In this document: one piece after another, positions 24,921-36,501 of the stretch
How the letters are laid out: every line of letters begins with the position of its first letter
How positions within the stretch are numbered: the first letter of the stretch is position 1
The notes under the pieces: model-generated
Database searches by the model: none
The model's input: the letters and a program-made list of their open reading frames with translations, nothing else
What the model was told of the DNA's origin: nothing
Origin: Nymphaea colorata
Taxonomy: Eukaryota; Streptophyta; Magnoliopsida; Nymphaeales; Nymphaeaceae
Assembly: GCF_008831285.2 (NCBI RefSeq)
Contig: NC_045146.1
Coordinates: 20,453,149 to 20,517,148 of the forward strand
Direction of reading: 5' to 3'
Length of the DNA stretch: 64,000 nt
Translations under genes and position numbers: made by a program

Positions 24921-26787
24921 TACAAACGTTCCTTGGTCAAACAGATCGATAGCACAACCTCCTGGCCCTGGTTCAAAAGACGCGTCTTTTCATATAGGCC
25001 TTAACCCTGGTTTGGGTAGTGTCACGGGCTGAGTTTCTTGAGCCTGTGCGGTGTTAAAGGTGTTCTCCAAAGCCTTCGACCAGTCGATTTTCTCTTAAAC
25101 TAGCGTAAGCATTCATCTTTTCTTCGAGACTGTAGACTAGACGAGGAGTGCTAAGCACTCTGCACACCATCACTCAAGTTTATCCCATTGTCGGCTATCG
25201 GCAAGTCGTGGCCATGAAGTCCTGTCAGAACGTCACCATTCCTTCAAGTGTCTATCTACATTCAGGCGAAATCTGGGTGGGGGTAGACTTTCCTTGGGAG
25301 GAAGTTTTCAACTGAAGCCAGTTGACGACTATATGTCATTAAGTAAGGCGGCCGACCATCGCCCTACTCAACGATGAACATTTACTTGCTCACTCCTGCG
25401 TGACTCTACGCGGTTGTGGTACGCAACATATGCGTCTACTGGGGGAATTGCTCCTAACCCATGCACACCCCTTTGTGCATCCAAACACTACGCGTGGGGA
25501 ACCCACTGGATTCTCCAACGACGAACTTGCACTTTAAAGGGACTGTTCACCTTGATGCATTGATTCGCTTCGTCACTGCACCACCGCGATGCACATTCCA
25601 CGTTTGCTTGACTTAGTGTCCGATTAATCCTACTTGCTTTCCGACTGACCAAGTAACATATCCTTCTACTAGCTTGATCGGCCCGACATGCCTGTTTTTT
25701 CAACAAACCTTTCTGGTGAGAAGGTGGGGTACCCACATCTCTACGGCCGCCGCCTTCTTTGTCGTCAGAACGCTTGTCGAGGACCTGGTCCTTGGTCGCT
25801 TGCTCGACTTATCAAGCAATTAGTCGCAGGGATGCAAAATGTTGACGGATCGTTCGGATAATAATACATTGAGAACCCTAGTTCGATACAGTGGCAAAAG
25901 TCAACAGCCGTTTACCTTAGCATACGTAGTTGGATGTGAGAACTGATCAATGAGAAGAACTAAAAGTTGCATTAGGATGAAAGAGGCAAACGTGTAGAGC
26001 ACATCGTTTTATGAAAATTTTAATTTAGAAATGAACGGTAGTAAGACAAAAATGTGAAGGGTATGAAGTTGAAGACCCAAAAACCAAATACATTTAATTT
26101 ATATTTATATTTATATATTTGTACCGCTATCAATTTTTATTTGAGTGATGAACTTTGTGCACTTGGCCTTACTGTCTTCTTCATTTGAACAACACGTCAT
26201 CTAAATTCTAAATACTATTTGCCAAAGGCGTTACCCTTTTTGACAACCCAAAAGATATAACCACGTGTAGCATTTTCCTTTAGTTTACAAACACCCAATC
26301 TGTTGTATTATACTTGATGGCTTGATTTATAAGTTATTCTTTTGTTCCATGCCGCATCCCCAGTTCTTTGCTTACCCAATCCATCCCAAATTTAGGAACC
26401 TTCATCTTGATACATGGACTAGCAAATTAAGTGGCTCTACACTTCTCTGTTTGCAAATCATATATGATCGAATCTAACGATGATTTGCTACATATTTTTA
26501 GGGATGTTAAGAGAGACCTCAAATGTTGTACCAAATGAAGCCCCAGCAAATATCCTGTTGCCTGTTACTTAGACTGGCTTCACTCTCAAAACCCTGTTTA
26601 CTGAGGCCTACGTCATGGAGATGCAAAAGAGATGGGTGCATATGTGGAAGGATACATATACATTCCTCATGCAGCCGGATTAGCCCTACACCTGGCTGGC
26701 GGCTGCAAGCGTGAGAGGCAGGACGAAACTGATGGCATATATATAAGTGTGTGGATCTCTCTGGCCATCCGAATGCTTCGGCGGCCC

Positions 26788-26835
26788 GGCCTCTCACAGC
26801 ATGCAGTCTGACATTGGACTGCCTATGTGAGAGGC
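26788..26835. other. Short imperfect hairpin
   Basis: GCCTCTCACA at 26789-26798 pairs perfectly with TGTGAGAGGC at 26826-26835, and GCAGTC at 26803-26808 pairs with GACTGC at 26817-26822. A 4x3 internal loop separates the stems and the terminal loop is 8 bases. A third related copy of the GTGAGAGGC arm lies near 26711-26719. Confidence 0.5.
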
Positions 26836-27861
26836 TGGATGCCCATAGGACTTCAGCTCCTCTGTATATATAACCCTCGAATAAGAAAAATAATAATTGA
26901 CAAGCTGCGGATTTGTCCATTAATGGTTAACAAGCTACCCATTGTCGTACCTGACCACCCCTTCCTTAGGTATCGAATGGCACACCATCCACCCCTTGCA
27001 TTATAAGAGAGTTAACAGTTTTCAGGTTAATGAAATACTAAGACGAACGGCTGTAGCCTCCTCTTATCTTTTCGATGGTACGCAACTGGGTTAAGCATGT
27101 TGCCGATAAAAATGGAGAACGAAGTCGCACTCGTGATATTCAGAAGCTCAACGGGGAATTCGACTCTTGATCTTCCCCCTAGTAAGTTTTTCCCACCCCA
27201 CGTTGGGTACTTACAACCTCACTTCTGACCCTACACCAAAACAAAGTTCCGATTGGAAATTCCATGCTTAGCCGATCACCGAGTGGGCAAGCTGACTCCA
27301 AACAAACTCATTTTACCTACCCGCAGCAAATTATATTGGCCCTATTCAGTAAAGACTCCGAATTGTAACACATTCAATTCATCAAGGACGATCAGTCACG
27401 CCATGAAGGCAAGTACAGATTTGGTTGACAACGTCAGCGTTTGGTGGTATCTGCCATGACGTAGAGCTGACCAACGTACACCAAGAGCATGAACTCTTGA
27501 ACCAACCATCGCGACCTGCTCAAAAGTTGTAGCTGTGTGCGCATGGAAAATCATATATCTGCTGTTGCCAGTTGGATGTAGCCGGGCACAACCTGCGGCA
27601 ACGTTGAAAGGATCCGCTGGACGTCATCAAGGACTACTAATCCAAGCAGCGTATGCACTCTGAGTTTTTTCTGATCTGCAGAAAACGTAAATTCCTACAT
27701 ATTTTTCCTAATTTCTCGCATGTCACGATCGCAGGCTTTTCTACAGAAATTTTGTCTCCAGAGCAAAAGTATATTTCTCTTAACCTGGAGTACTCTACAG
27801 TGGACAAACACAGCGGACACTTTAAGTGCATAATTTTTTCGTTTAACTCTAATATAGATAC

Positions 27862-28025
27862 ACAATCTCCAGAAACATACAGAAGCACTGAACCATTACC
27901 CATCTGCGCAATATTTTGTAACTCCTGAACATGGTAGAATGGACAATCTCCAGAACATCATACAAAAGCACTGAACAATTACCCATCGCCACAATATCTT
28001 TGTAACTCCTTAACATGGTAGAATG
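27862..28025. repeat. Tandem duplication, unit about 81-83 bp
   Basis: Two adjacent units both begin ACAATCTCCAGAA and end ATGGTAGAATG, at 27862-27942 and 27943-28025. They differ by several substitutions and small indels, so the duplication is not very recent. It lies downstream of the RAD1 stop codon. Confidence 0.85.
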
Positions 28026-28492
28026 CAAAATGTTGTCCACAACACGCACCCACAAAGAGGAACCTATGCAAGCTTCCAATGCCCAAGCTTCAGAGTTCTT
28101 GAGCAAGCTCAGATGTTAAAGGGCAAATAAAGGAGGTTGATCACATAATTTCCCAATATGAATGATGTATCGGCATGACTGAAGTTTCTTATTATGTTAA
28201 CACCAATAAATTCTGGACGCTTTACCAGAACCTGTAAAGCAAAACTGTGTATCCAAACTTGCTTCGAAAAGTCTCCCAATATACTCCAGCTTGACCAAAT
28301 CTACTCATCATCAGGTAGACTCTAACTCTTCGTCATTTCTAAAAGCAATGATGTACACTAAGCTTAGATTGGATCTTCTACAAGAAAAATTTTCTTAGCA
28401 TCAACCAAAACTGTCTTAAACGAACTCAAACACCATACCAGAAAGAGTATCTCATTGTCATTGAGAAAGATAAGCAGGCATCTGTTATCCAA

Positions 28493-30834
28493 TTAGCCAG
28501 CTTCAGTGTCGACATCTTCTTCAGGTTTGACATAAAACTCAATATAGGCAATGCGTCCAACTTGCTGACATCCTACAGGATCACCATGAGCATGTCCTTG
28601 TCTTACAACAGAAACTAGATGCTGGACCTTCAAAATCCCACCTCTTCCTATGGTCAATCTGCTAGCACGATTGTCCTTTATGACACTAGCAGGAATATTG
28701 GAAGTTGTTGCGTGTAGAAACTTGTACTTGTACCTGTGGATTGCTAGAACACCGTATTTAGGAATCAAAGAAAATTTTCATCCACTGTAATATGGTATTC
28801 CAGAAAGAAAAGAACTAATGTGTTTCTGAAGCAAACACCCAGTATGCACAACAATATTTAAACAGGCACATTGCAGATAAGCATTGTTTTGATAGGAGAA
28901 AAGGTTGCATATGCCAGAGAATAAGTACCTGTAGGAGACCTGGTGATCACATTGAAATGAGTTCAGAAGATCAGTACTTGCATAATATAAGAAGTCAATC
29001 TGTAGAGAATTTATACAACTTTCAGTCAAAAGTCAAAGAAAGTTATGACTTTTACATCTTACAAAGATGATTGCAACGATGAGAACAGCACCCACCTGTA
29101 AATCTCCATGACCTTCACCTCTCAATGTAACAGAAGGTGGATCAGGGTTAAGCACTATCTGAATACCTGAACCTGGCCACTCAAGGTCATCTATTGCTTC
29201 CTTCAGAACTGCAGACTGAACTCTTTCTAATTAGTTAACAGTATGAATCATCGACACACATGGACAAGCCTTACAAGACCATATTGATGAAAGGAACTCT
29301 GTGACAAGTGATAGCATTGATATCACTACCAGATAATAAAAAATTGACCAGTTACCTTAACAGTAAAACATATTGGAGCATTGCCTGCTGTTTCAAAGTC
29401 ATGATCCCATGAGAATGTTTCTGGGATCCTTGTGCGAATTTCAGCATAGATACACATATCAGGTGAATCAACCGCCCTAGTAAAAAGTGTACGTAATTTA
29501 ATGAGGGAGCACTTTCTTCTAGTTTGGTCATTACAAGAACTTCAACAAAATCAAGCTTAAACAAATGAAATGAGAAGCAAAAGGGACAACTAAATGATCA
29601 AGCCCATTAATGACCAAATATTAGTGTAGCCACCAACCAATAAAAGAAATAGCAAATAAGACCACATGAGGAGGATACTGCAAGAGAAATGGTAACAATG
29701 CAGCAAGAAATGATGCATATAAACAAGGGGGATAAAAGTGAAGTTGGCAGCAACTTTAAGCTAAACTAAACAAAGCATTGGTTTGATGAAAGTAAGCCCC
29801 TTAAGTTGATACATCCAGGAATGTCATCTGGTGTTTTAGATAGCAAATACTTGTAAACCCAAAAGGTAAACACATATTAACAAAAGAAATAGCAGTGAAA
29901 CACCTAAATTATCAACCCCCAAATTTTAAAAGTCTAGTAGAAAAACACCTGGAAGTTGTTACTTACTATAATAATGTGTGTGCATCTCTAGATAAAACAT
30001 GGTTATGTATTATTTTCCATCATTTAGCTATCTGATTTACACACAAAATAATGGATCAAATTAATGAAGATGAACCCCAATTGTGTTTCTGAGTGTGTTT
30101 TGTAAATCTGTCAAATAAGTTGACCGTTGTTCAAAACAGTAGAAATGTCAAGTCACAGTAGAAATGTCAAGTCCAACTATATATGTTATCATTAAGAAAG
30201 ACAACGCTGAGCTAACATAGGCAACTCTCAGAGAGAAATTCAAGCCAGAAATTCAATCTTGAATAACTGAAGCAATTGACGCTTAAGAACTGACACAAAT
30301 CAAGTTTTATTTTTGTTTATACAATGCACAAGTTAACTTATCAAATATGATGTGCATGAGCAATTCATGAAGACCACCAACTTAAGAATGTAACTATATA
30401 AGCAGTTATAGTATGCTGAAGTTGAAAATGAACTCTTTTATATAGTTAATGATATGTTAGGTCCATCCTTGCTGGGGTGGCTGTACTTCTTGAATTCTCT
30501 TGCAAGCTCAAATGTGTAGCTTTACATCATAGACCTGAAGATATATATATAAGCAGTTATAGTATGCTGAAGTTGAAAATGAACTCTTTTATATAGTTAA
30601 TGATATGTTAGGTCCATCCTTGCTGGGGTGGCTGTACTTCTTGAATTCTCTTGCAAGCTCAAATGTGTAGCTTTACATCATAGATCTGAAGATATATCTT
30701 GTGCTGGTACCATATATATTGAACCTTAGAGCTTGCCGTCTTCTACTCTTTGTGATGAGAGACAGAGATACAAGAGAGTTGATTTCTGAGGACACTGGGT
30801 GTATGAGTGCATGTGTGTATGTGTGTGTGTGTGC

Positions 30835-30878
<44 letters not shown>

Positions 30879-32188
30879 CTCTTTAATCAAGATATACAAA
30901 AAGGGCCTTTCTCATATGCAAGGAAACCAGAGCCTCAAGCTTATAAAGGAGCTCAAATACTGAAAGAAATCAGAGCCTCAAGCTTATATAGGAGATCAAA
31001 TACTGAAACCTGAATTCAACAAAGTGGATTTTTGAGTTGTCTACTTATTCTTCCTCTCCTCTTTTGGCTGGGTTCCCATGTAAAAACAGTGTAATACTGT
31101 AATCTTCCCTTTATTGGCTTCTTCTGTGCTTTCTAGTTCAATTGCAGTAGGTTTACATTTACGCTGGCGCTGGCAGTAAGATTAAATTTTAAAATTTGAT
31201 GTAATTGCAGTTAATTTGAATATTGATGTAAGTGCAGTTCTATATGATCGTGGCCATAAAGTACTTGTCGAACATGCTATGAACCAAAGATCTCCTTTCG
31301 ACTTCTTGCTACCATACTCAACGTTCCTTTCCAACTCCAAGTACATAAAGGCCATACGATACTCGTAAACCATCAGATGCTCACCATTTCAGGCCTGTTC
31401 ATACAGAATAACTCCAGGCAGAGTCTAACCATGGACATAATAAGCCATTAATCAAAGAGAGATCATTAAGTTTATGTACCAACGGTAATGCGAGTAAATT
31501 CAGGACGTAGAAAAAGGAAAGAAATAGAATGAGTTAGTAGGAGACTGAGAAGTGGAGTTCTACTTGATCATGAGCTGCATATCGGGCCCCGGATAGCGAA
31601 TCTCGATATCAAATGAGCCCCCAGGGACAGTAAAAGAATTGAGGCAATCAACAAAGAGGCCCAATCCAAGCCCAAATCTAGTACGTTGCCCCTAGCGCCA
31701 TAATCATAGACATAGAAGAGCTGGGAATGCAACAGAGAAGAAAAATAAGAAAAGGAAGAAACATCAAAACGACAAATTCGATCACAAACTACTTCCAATG
31801 GTAGAAAATCATCATTGAAAAACATAAAAGGGAAAGTTGACTACAAAATCGAGCAAGACGGAATTGGGTTGTTGGCTACACGCTTCTGACCTCCTTTTTA
31901 AGGTAGACCTTGGCCTGGAGGCATCCCGATTCTTCGACAACGAGAACGATTCCGTGTTCCGATATCTCGACTAGCGCATCCTGCAACAAGTACTACGACT
32001 TACCAATCAGGGAACCCCGCACACACACACACACACACACAGAGAAAAGGAGACAGAGAGAGAGAACCCACCTGGTGCTTCTTCCACCGAACAGAGGTGA
32101 GTGTATCTACAATTCCTTGGGCATTTTCCAAGCGGCAAACCAAGTCTGGCAGCTCGCTCCCACCATCCACCGGTTCCGAGGAACTCAT
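28493..32188 (-). CDS. RAD1: RAD1, subunit of the 9-1-1 DNA-damage checkpoint clamp (frame break in exon 3)
   Basis: Seven exons with GT..AG borders can be joined: 32188-32072, 31980-31891, 31720 (or 31691)-31564, 29476-29356, 29215-29096, 28999-28929 and 28733-28493. The order and content match the RAD1/Rec1 PCNA-like family: ESGCLQAKVYL in exon 2, LGLFVDCLNSF in exon 3, SAVLKEAIDDLEW in exon 5, DLLNSFQCDHQVSYRYK over exons 6-7, and GRIAYIEFYVKPEED at the C terminus. RAD1 forms a ring with RAD9 and HUS1 that RAD17-RFC loads at damaged DNA to activate ATR; it also acts in meiosis. The strongest exon 3 acceptor (before 31720) opens a frame encoding LFYVYDYGA, which fits the family, but the conserved part of the exon lies in a different frame. 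One missing base in the GGGG run at 31692-31689 would explain it. A second AG acceptor at 31693-31692 starts the exon at 31691 in the right frame and gives an intact 295-residue protein; repairing one base instead gives about 305. An in-frame upstream ATG exists but MSSSEP is the family-like start. Confidence 0.87.
30395..30696. repeat. Nearly perfect 151-bp tandem duplication in RAD1 intron 3
   Basis: The segments 30395-30545 and 30546-30696 match base for base apart from one C/T difference (AGACC versus AGATC). Each starts TATATAAGCAGTTATAG and ends CTGAAGATATA. TATATA at the borders suggests slippage or microhomology-driven duplication. The high identity implies a recent event. Confidence 0.95.
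30813..30874. repeat. (TG)n-(GA)n compound microsatellite in RAD1 intron 3
   Basis: A TG run at 30813-30833 is followed by about 19 GA units at 30837-30874, within the long RAD1 intron. Confidence 0.9.
30928..31013. repeat. 43-bp tandem duplication in RAD1 intron 3
   Basis: Two adjacent units begin CAGAGCCTCAAGCTTATA, at 30928 and 30971, and share AGGAG(C/A)TCAAATACTGAAA. A few substitutions separate them. Confidence 0.85.
32020..32066. repeat. (CA)n microsatellite in RAD1 intron 1
   Basis: About eleven CA units followed by GA-rich sequence fill most of the 91-base first intron of RAD1. On the coding strand this supplies pyrimidine-rich sequence (CT then GT) between the donor at 32071 and the acceptor before 31980. 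Confidence 0.85.
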
Positions 32189-34412
32189 CACTCTCTCTCC
32201 CGCCAAAACGGCAGGGATGGAACAACAACGAAGACGCTGGGCCTTGCAAGGTTTAAAATGCTTTTTCAATATATAACTCCAAAAAAAGGAGAAAATGCGT
32301 TTCTAACAATGGGTCTTCAGTTCACCGGTGCTCTTCGGCCAAGGTGCAGATGAAACTGCGTGCGGGATTGTACTCAAAGGTAAAAATTAAAAAAGCGGTT
32401 AGTACCCAAAGCTTCTAATAAAATAAGTTTTATTACATAAGAGAAATTAGTACTTGGAAATTTGTGGAGCGATAATTTTAAAGGAACCTAATGCAGAAAT
32501 AGTTTATTTGGTAAGGTTCAAATCAAATCTCTTGAGTTCGGGTATTACTACTTCGAAAGGCCAACAATATTCTTACGTGGTAACGTAAAAATTGATAATA
32601 TGTATCATTTGGCAACACTGTACCGCTTCTTTTGGAGCTGACTTTTTGTTTTCAAATACAAAATCGATTGTGGTTCCTTTTCATTCTTCTCGACAAAACC
32701 TAATAGCTTAGTCTTTAAGGCCATAGATACAAGGCTTCTCGGTTCACTTTCCTCTCTCAACTTTCTTCCAAGTATTATTATGCAACATTTTCCAATGCAA
32801 TGCATCAGCTGACGCACCCATTTGAGTAGTTGGTAATATAATTACAGTTGAAATATCACGAACATGCAGGAGGTCAGGGCTCAATAATTAGGTGGCGAAA
32901 TGCACGATTAATTTCAATGTTTCCAAAGTAAAAACGTGCGCCCTCCTCTCGTTTTTACCCATATCATTCTTTTGCATGACTGTGTTGACATCTGGAAGAA
33001 AATTACGCTTAAGAGTATGATATTTCTGAAATTATGAACAATAACCTACGATTCTCATACTGCCACAGTTATTAAACATTGTGCAACTAAACTTAAAGAG
33101 CAGATTCTTGCCTGTTGATCAGAGAAAGAAATGTACTATCATTGAGAAAATTAATGTTCAATTTCGTGCGTTAAACCTTCCAACTTTCCAAAGCTTAAAG
33201 TATGCAGGAAATATTCATCACCCAGCCCTGAGCTACATAATATTGGCACTCGGTTTTAGCTGTGCATATGATGATGCATGCCTGCTGTCAAGGCACGCTT
33301 CCTCATGCATGCATCTCTTCACTGTCCTCGGCTACATGGATAGGTTCAACATGTATGACCGCAGTTAATCCACGCCTCGTGAACATAAGCTTACCTGTCT
33401 TCCAAATTAAAAATAAGCAAATTTTGATGCGGATCTCGTTTCCAGATAGCATAATATGGCCAAGTTCCACCCAAGGAAGCAGGACCGCTTTATTATTTTA
33501 TCGTTTTCTACGAAGCCTTGAATCTGCAAATTACTATGAAAATATGAAATCGACATGTACGCTATGTAGATCTAATACCAATGTAAAAACTACTTTTGCC
33601 TAGGAAACTGATGTATCAATCTATATATGCAAGTACACGCGTGCATATGCTCATGCATGTGCGAGTGTAAGATAGCATGCTGCAGGGTGTCTAGAAAGCG
33701 AATTGGTGTGTGTGTGTGGCTAGAATTAAGACCCTGCACTAATATGGAGTACAAAGTTGTACAATTCACTAACGTTTCCTGTTCTTGAACTTGAGAGTAC
33801 TGTGTTCAGGATCAACTCAAGTAACGAGAACACCTGCTACAGATCGAATCCCGAAGATCCTGACCAAGCCTCCTCTCGCTGCCCACGTGTTTCCTGGCGC
33901 TTGTCTTACTTCGCAAACGTGCTGCAACACCATTTTTCTTCAGGGAGCATCTCTCAACGAATACACACACGCACAGCGCAAAACAGGATACGGATGCCCG
34001 TATCCAGGAGGAAGGAAAGATGACGGAGAATCCAACTGATCAGCTCGATAAGGAAGCAGGTACGCCGGCGTTTATATGAGAAAGGATTCACAGAAGAGAC
34101 GAAGATTATAAGGCCAGTAAAAGAAGAGACTGTGTCATGATGGTGATTGCTTGTTTGTGGTGCACCATGCAGAAACAGAAACCAACGAAAATTTGACCAC
34201 AATGGTGGCTGTTGCCCATTGCAGATTGCAATTCATCAAGATTTCAAAAGGAGAAATCGGAAAGAAATTTGCGTACACTATTTTAAGGTGTACAGACATA
34301 CGCAAATAACAGTCTCCACTCTCGAAATGACAGAGAGCGCGAGAAATGCTTCCCAGTCGTCCCTTGAGATTCAAGCTGGAGTGCCCAGTCCCTCGCAATT
34401 GCCTTCTGCTTT

Positions 34413-35600
34413 AAGAACTTCAAGGATGAAGCCTTTATTGGAACGAGACAAACTCCTGCTGGATCCTTCATTAGCACAAGTAACTGCCAACAAAAAGGCA
34501 CCAAGAAAGTAAATAGGAGATCGTCAACGTATTCATGCAACTACACCATTCGACTAATCTACCAGCATAGTTGGTAATTAAGAACAGTGTTGCCCAAAGC
34601 AATTACTATGTTTTCAACTCGTACTTTTGAGCCAAATAAAGTAGTGGATTAATGTTCTACCAAATCTAATTATTCAGAGGCCACCTCAATACTCCCTCTC
34701 TTATCAACATGGAAGTCATGTTACGCAGAGATAAAAACACTAAGAAGGGTATATAATTGGTTGAGAAGATAACGTTAAGAACTTCAAGGGAAAAATATCA
34801 TTCATTCGAACCAAAAAAACGACCCCACCCTGCTGGGATCCCTTATTATAATAAATAACTTATGTCAACAAAAAGCATGGGAAAAGGAAATAAGGGATCG
34901 TCAAGTAGGCCTTCAATGGTAGAAGAGACAGGAACTTAGACTTTCCATAATCAATTTTTATTTCCCAAAATCGGTTAGCTGAAGGCTTTCAGGGTAACCG
35001 GAGTTCATGTATTCATGCAACCAATCCGGAGTTCCATAATTAATATCAAGAACATGCTGGCCAAAGCAATTACTATATTTTGAACTTGTACTCATAATAC
35101 AAGTGGGCCGAATAGAATGGTGGGTGGTTACATCAATGCTAACTATTTCAGTAAAGCAATCAAATCAATGCAGACCATGTCAATGCACACACTCTCTTTC
35201 TATCAACCTGGAAGCATAATGCACAATTGAGTAACACAACTTAAAAGCATCAAGCAGGGCAGCGAAACCTAGTTACTAAATCAATTGGCTGAGAAGATAA
35301 AATTGTTTTCTGCTCTAAGACCTTCATCTGTATATCTTTTATTAGAACGAGGCGTAGGCTCTCCTTCTCGGATCCTTTTATTAGAACAAATAACTGCCAA
35401 TAAAAAAGCGCGGAGAAAGTAAATAAGAGATTCCCAATTAGTGCTTCAATCGTAAAAGGAAACAGTCCTCCATGTCCATATAGTTGGTACCAAAAACATT
35501 GTTGCCCAAATCAATTCCTATGTTTTTCAACTCGTACATATACACGCGATCGAGTTAAAGAAACCGGTCGTTTGTTCTACCAAATGTAACTAATGCAGAT
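34413..35600. repeat. Degenerate tandem repeat array, period about 450 bp, three units
   Basis: Three successive units share an ordered set of blocks. ATTACTATGTTTTCAACTCG-like words are at 34602, 35068 and 35514 (spacing 466 and 446). Each is preceded by TTATTAGAAC/ATAACTGCCAA-like words and a GGGATCGTCAA/AGAGATCGTCAA block. TATCAACATGGAAG-like and TTGGCTGAGAAGATAA-like blocks sit between units 1-2 and 2-3. A partial further copy of the ACTAAATCAAT(T/C)GGCTGA block is at about 35900-35930. No coding potential is evident. Confidence 0.7.
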
Positions 35601-36452
35601 CATCATGATTTTTTCTCGCTGCCGCTCCCTAACAAATGCAGCACTCTTTGATGAATTTGGCTCTTCTACTTCTGGTGGAATCTCCCAGTGGATAGGAATA
35701 TGCTCGTCCCCTTGGACGAGCTAAGAAGGAGACTGCTAACACTGAGTAAGCCTCCTGCAGGTGCAGCTGGGGCTTTCAGATGTTGGATGAGTTGCAATGG
35801 CTCCTTACTCCGTCAACTTCCTCTGCTATTTTCTTGCTACTTTACTTCAGTATTTTTTTCTTGCTTTGTGATTTCGGTTCAACTCTCCGCTGGACCCTAC
35901 GCAACCGAGTCACTAAATCAATCGGCTGAAACAATAATTTTATGGCACTGGAAAAACTAATCTTCGTGTGCTAGGAGTGAATTAGTGGTGACAAATACAT
36001 AGCGCCGTAATGCATAGATAAATTATTTCGTTATACCGAAATTTCTCAGCTTTCCATTCATTAAATGAAAAGACACAAATGGCATGCCTGATCAATATCG
36101 CACTAAGTTTGTTCATATGTCCACGTGTATCAAGACAGAAAAGAGAGTCTTCAGTGTCTGTGTTCCGAAGAATTGTACAAATCCTGATATAAAAACCAAT
36201 ACTTATTATATAAATATTTAACAACGCCCTAGAGCTAAAAAAATATGATCTTTTTAAAGTAATATTATCTTGACCATGTACTGTAAAGATGCCAGAAGTG
36301 CCTTTTCTCTTTGCTGCTCATATGATTTCAGAAAAGAAAGAGAAATAGCGACTAATTTCTTCCTAACAGCGAGCAGGCTGATGGCGATTGATGGCAGCGA
36401 TAATAGTACTCTATAATATGACGGAGTATTAGGTGCTGCAATTTTCAGGTCC

Positions 36453-36474
36453 AGAGAGAGAGAGAGAGAGAGAG
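36453..36474. repeat. (GA)n microsatellite downstream of bHLH gene
   Basis: Eleven AG units end about 28 bases beyond the bHLH stop codon, so they likely lie in its 3' UTR, where they read as CT. Confidence 0.9.
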
Positions 36475-36501
36475 GATAGCTTACTCCGGAGCTTTGAGGC
36501 T

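Larger units (their letters stand above)
24921..28492. other. Intergenic DNA between GIF and RAD1, with two composition islands
   Basis: Segments at about 24920-25900 and 27040-27640 are near balanced in base composition and stand out from AT-rich surroundings. They lack long frames and known domains; decayed LTR-retrotransposon sequence is the likeliest explanation, but I found no matching long terminal repeats, primer-binding site or polyprotein motifs. A short hairpin lies at 26788-26835 and a tandem duplication at 27862-28025. Confidence 0.35.
32189..36501. other. Intergenic DNA between RAD1 and bHLH genes
   Basis: The first few hundred bases should contain the RAD1 promoter. No frame with a recognisable domain occurs. 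The notable content is a degenerate tandem array at about 34413-35600 and a weakly related piece near 35890-35945. A perfect 8-bp stem-loop (GCTCGTCC-CCTT-GGACGAGC) lies at 35702-35721. Confidence 0.4.

Noticed and set aside
24921-25900. Complete LTR retrotransposon
   Set aside because: No matching long terminal repeats, primer-binding site, polypurine tract or polyprotein motif could be found.
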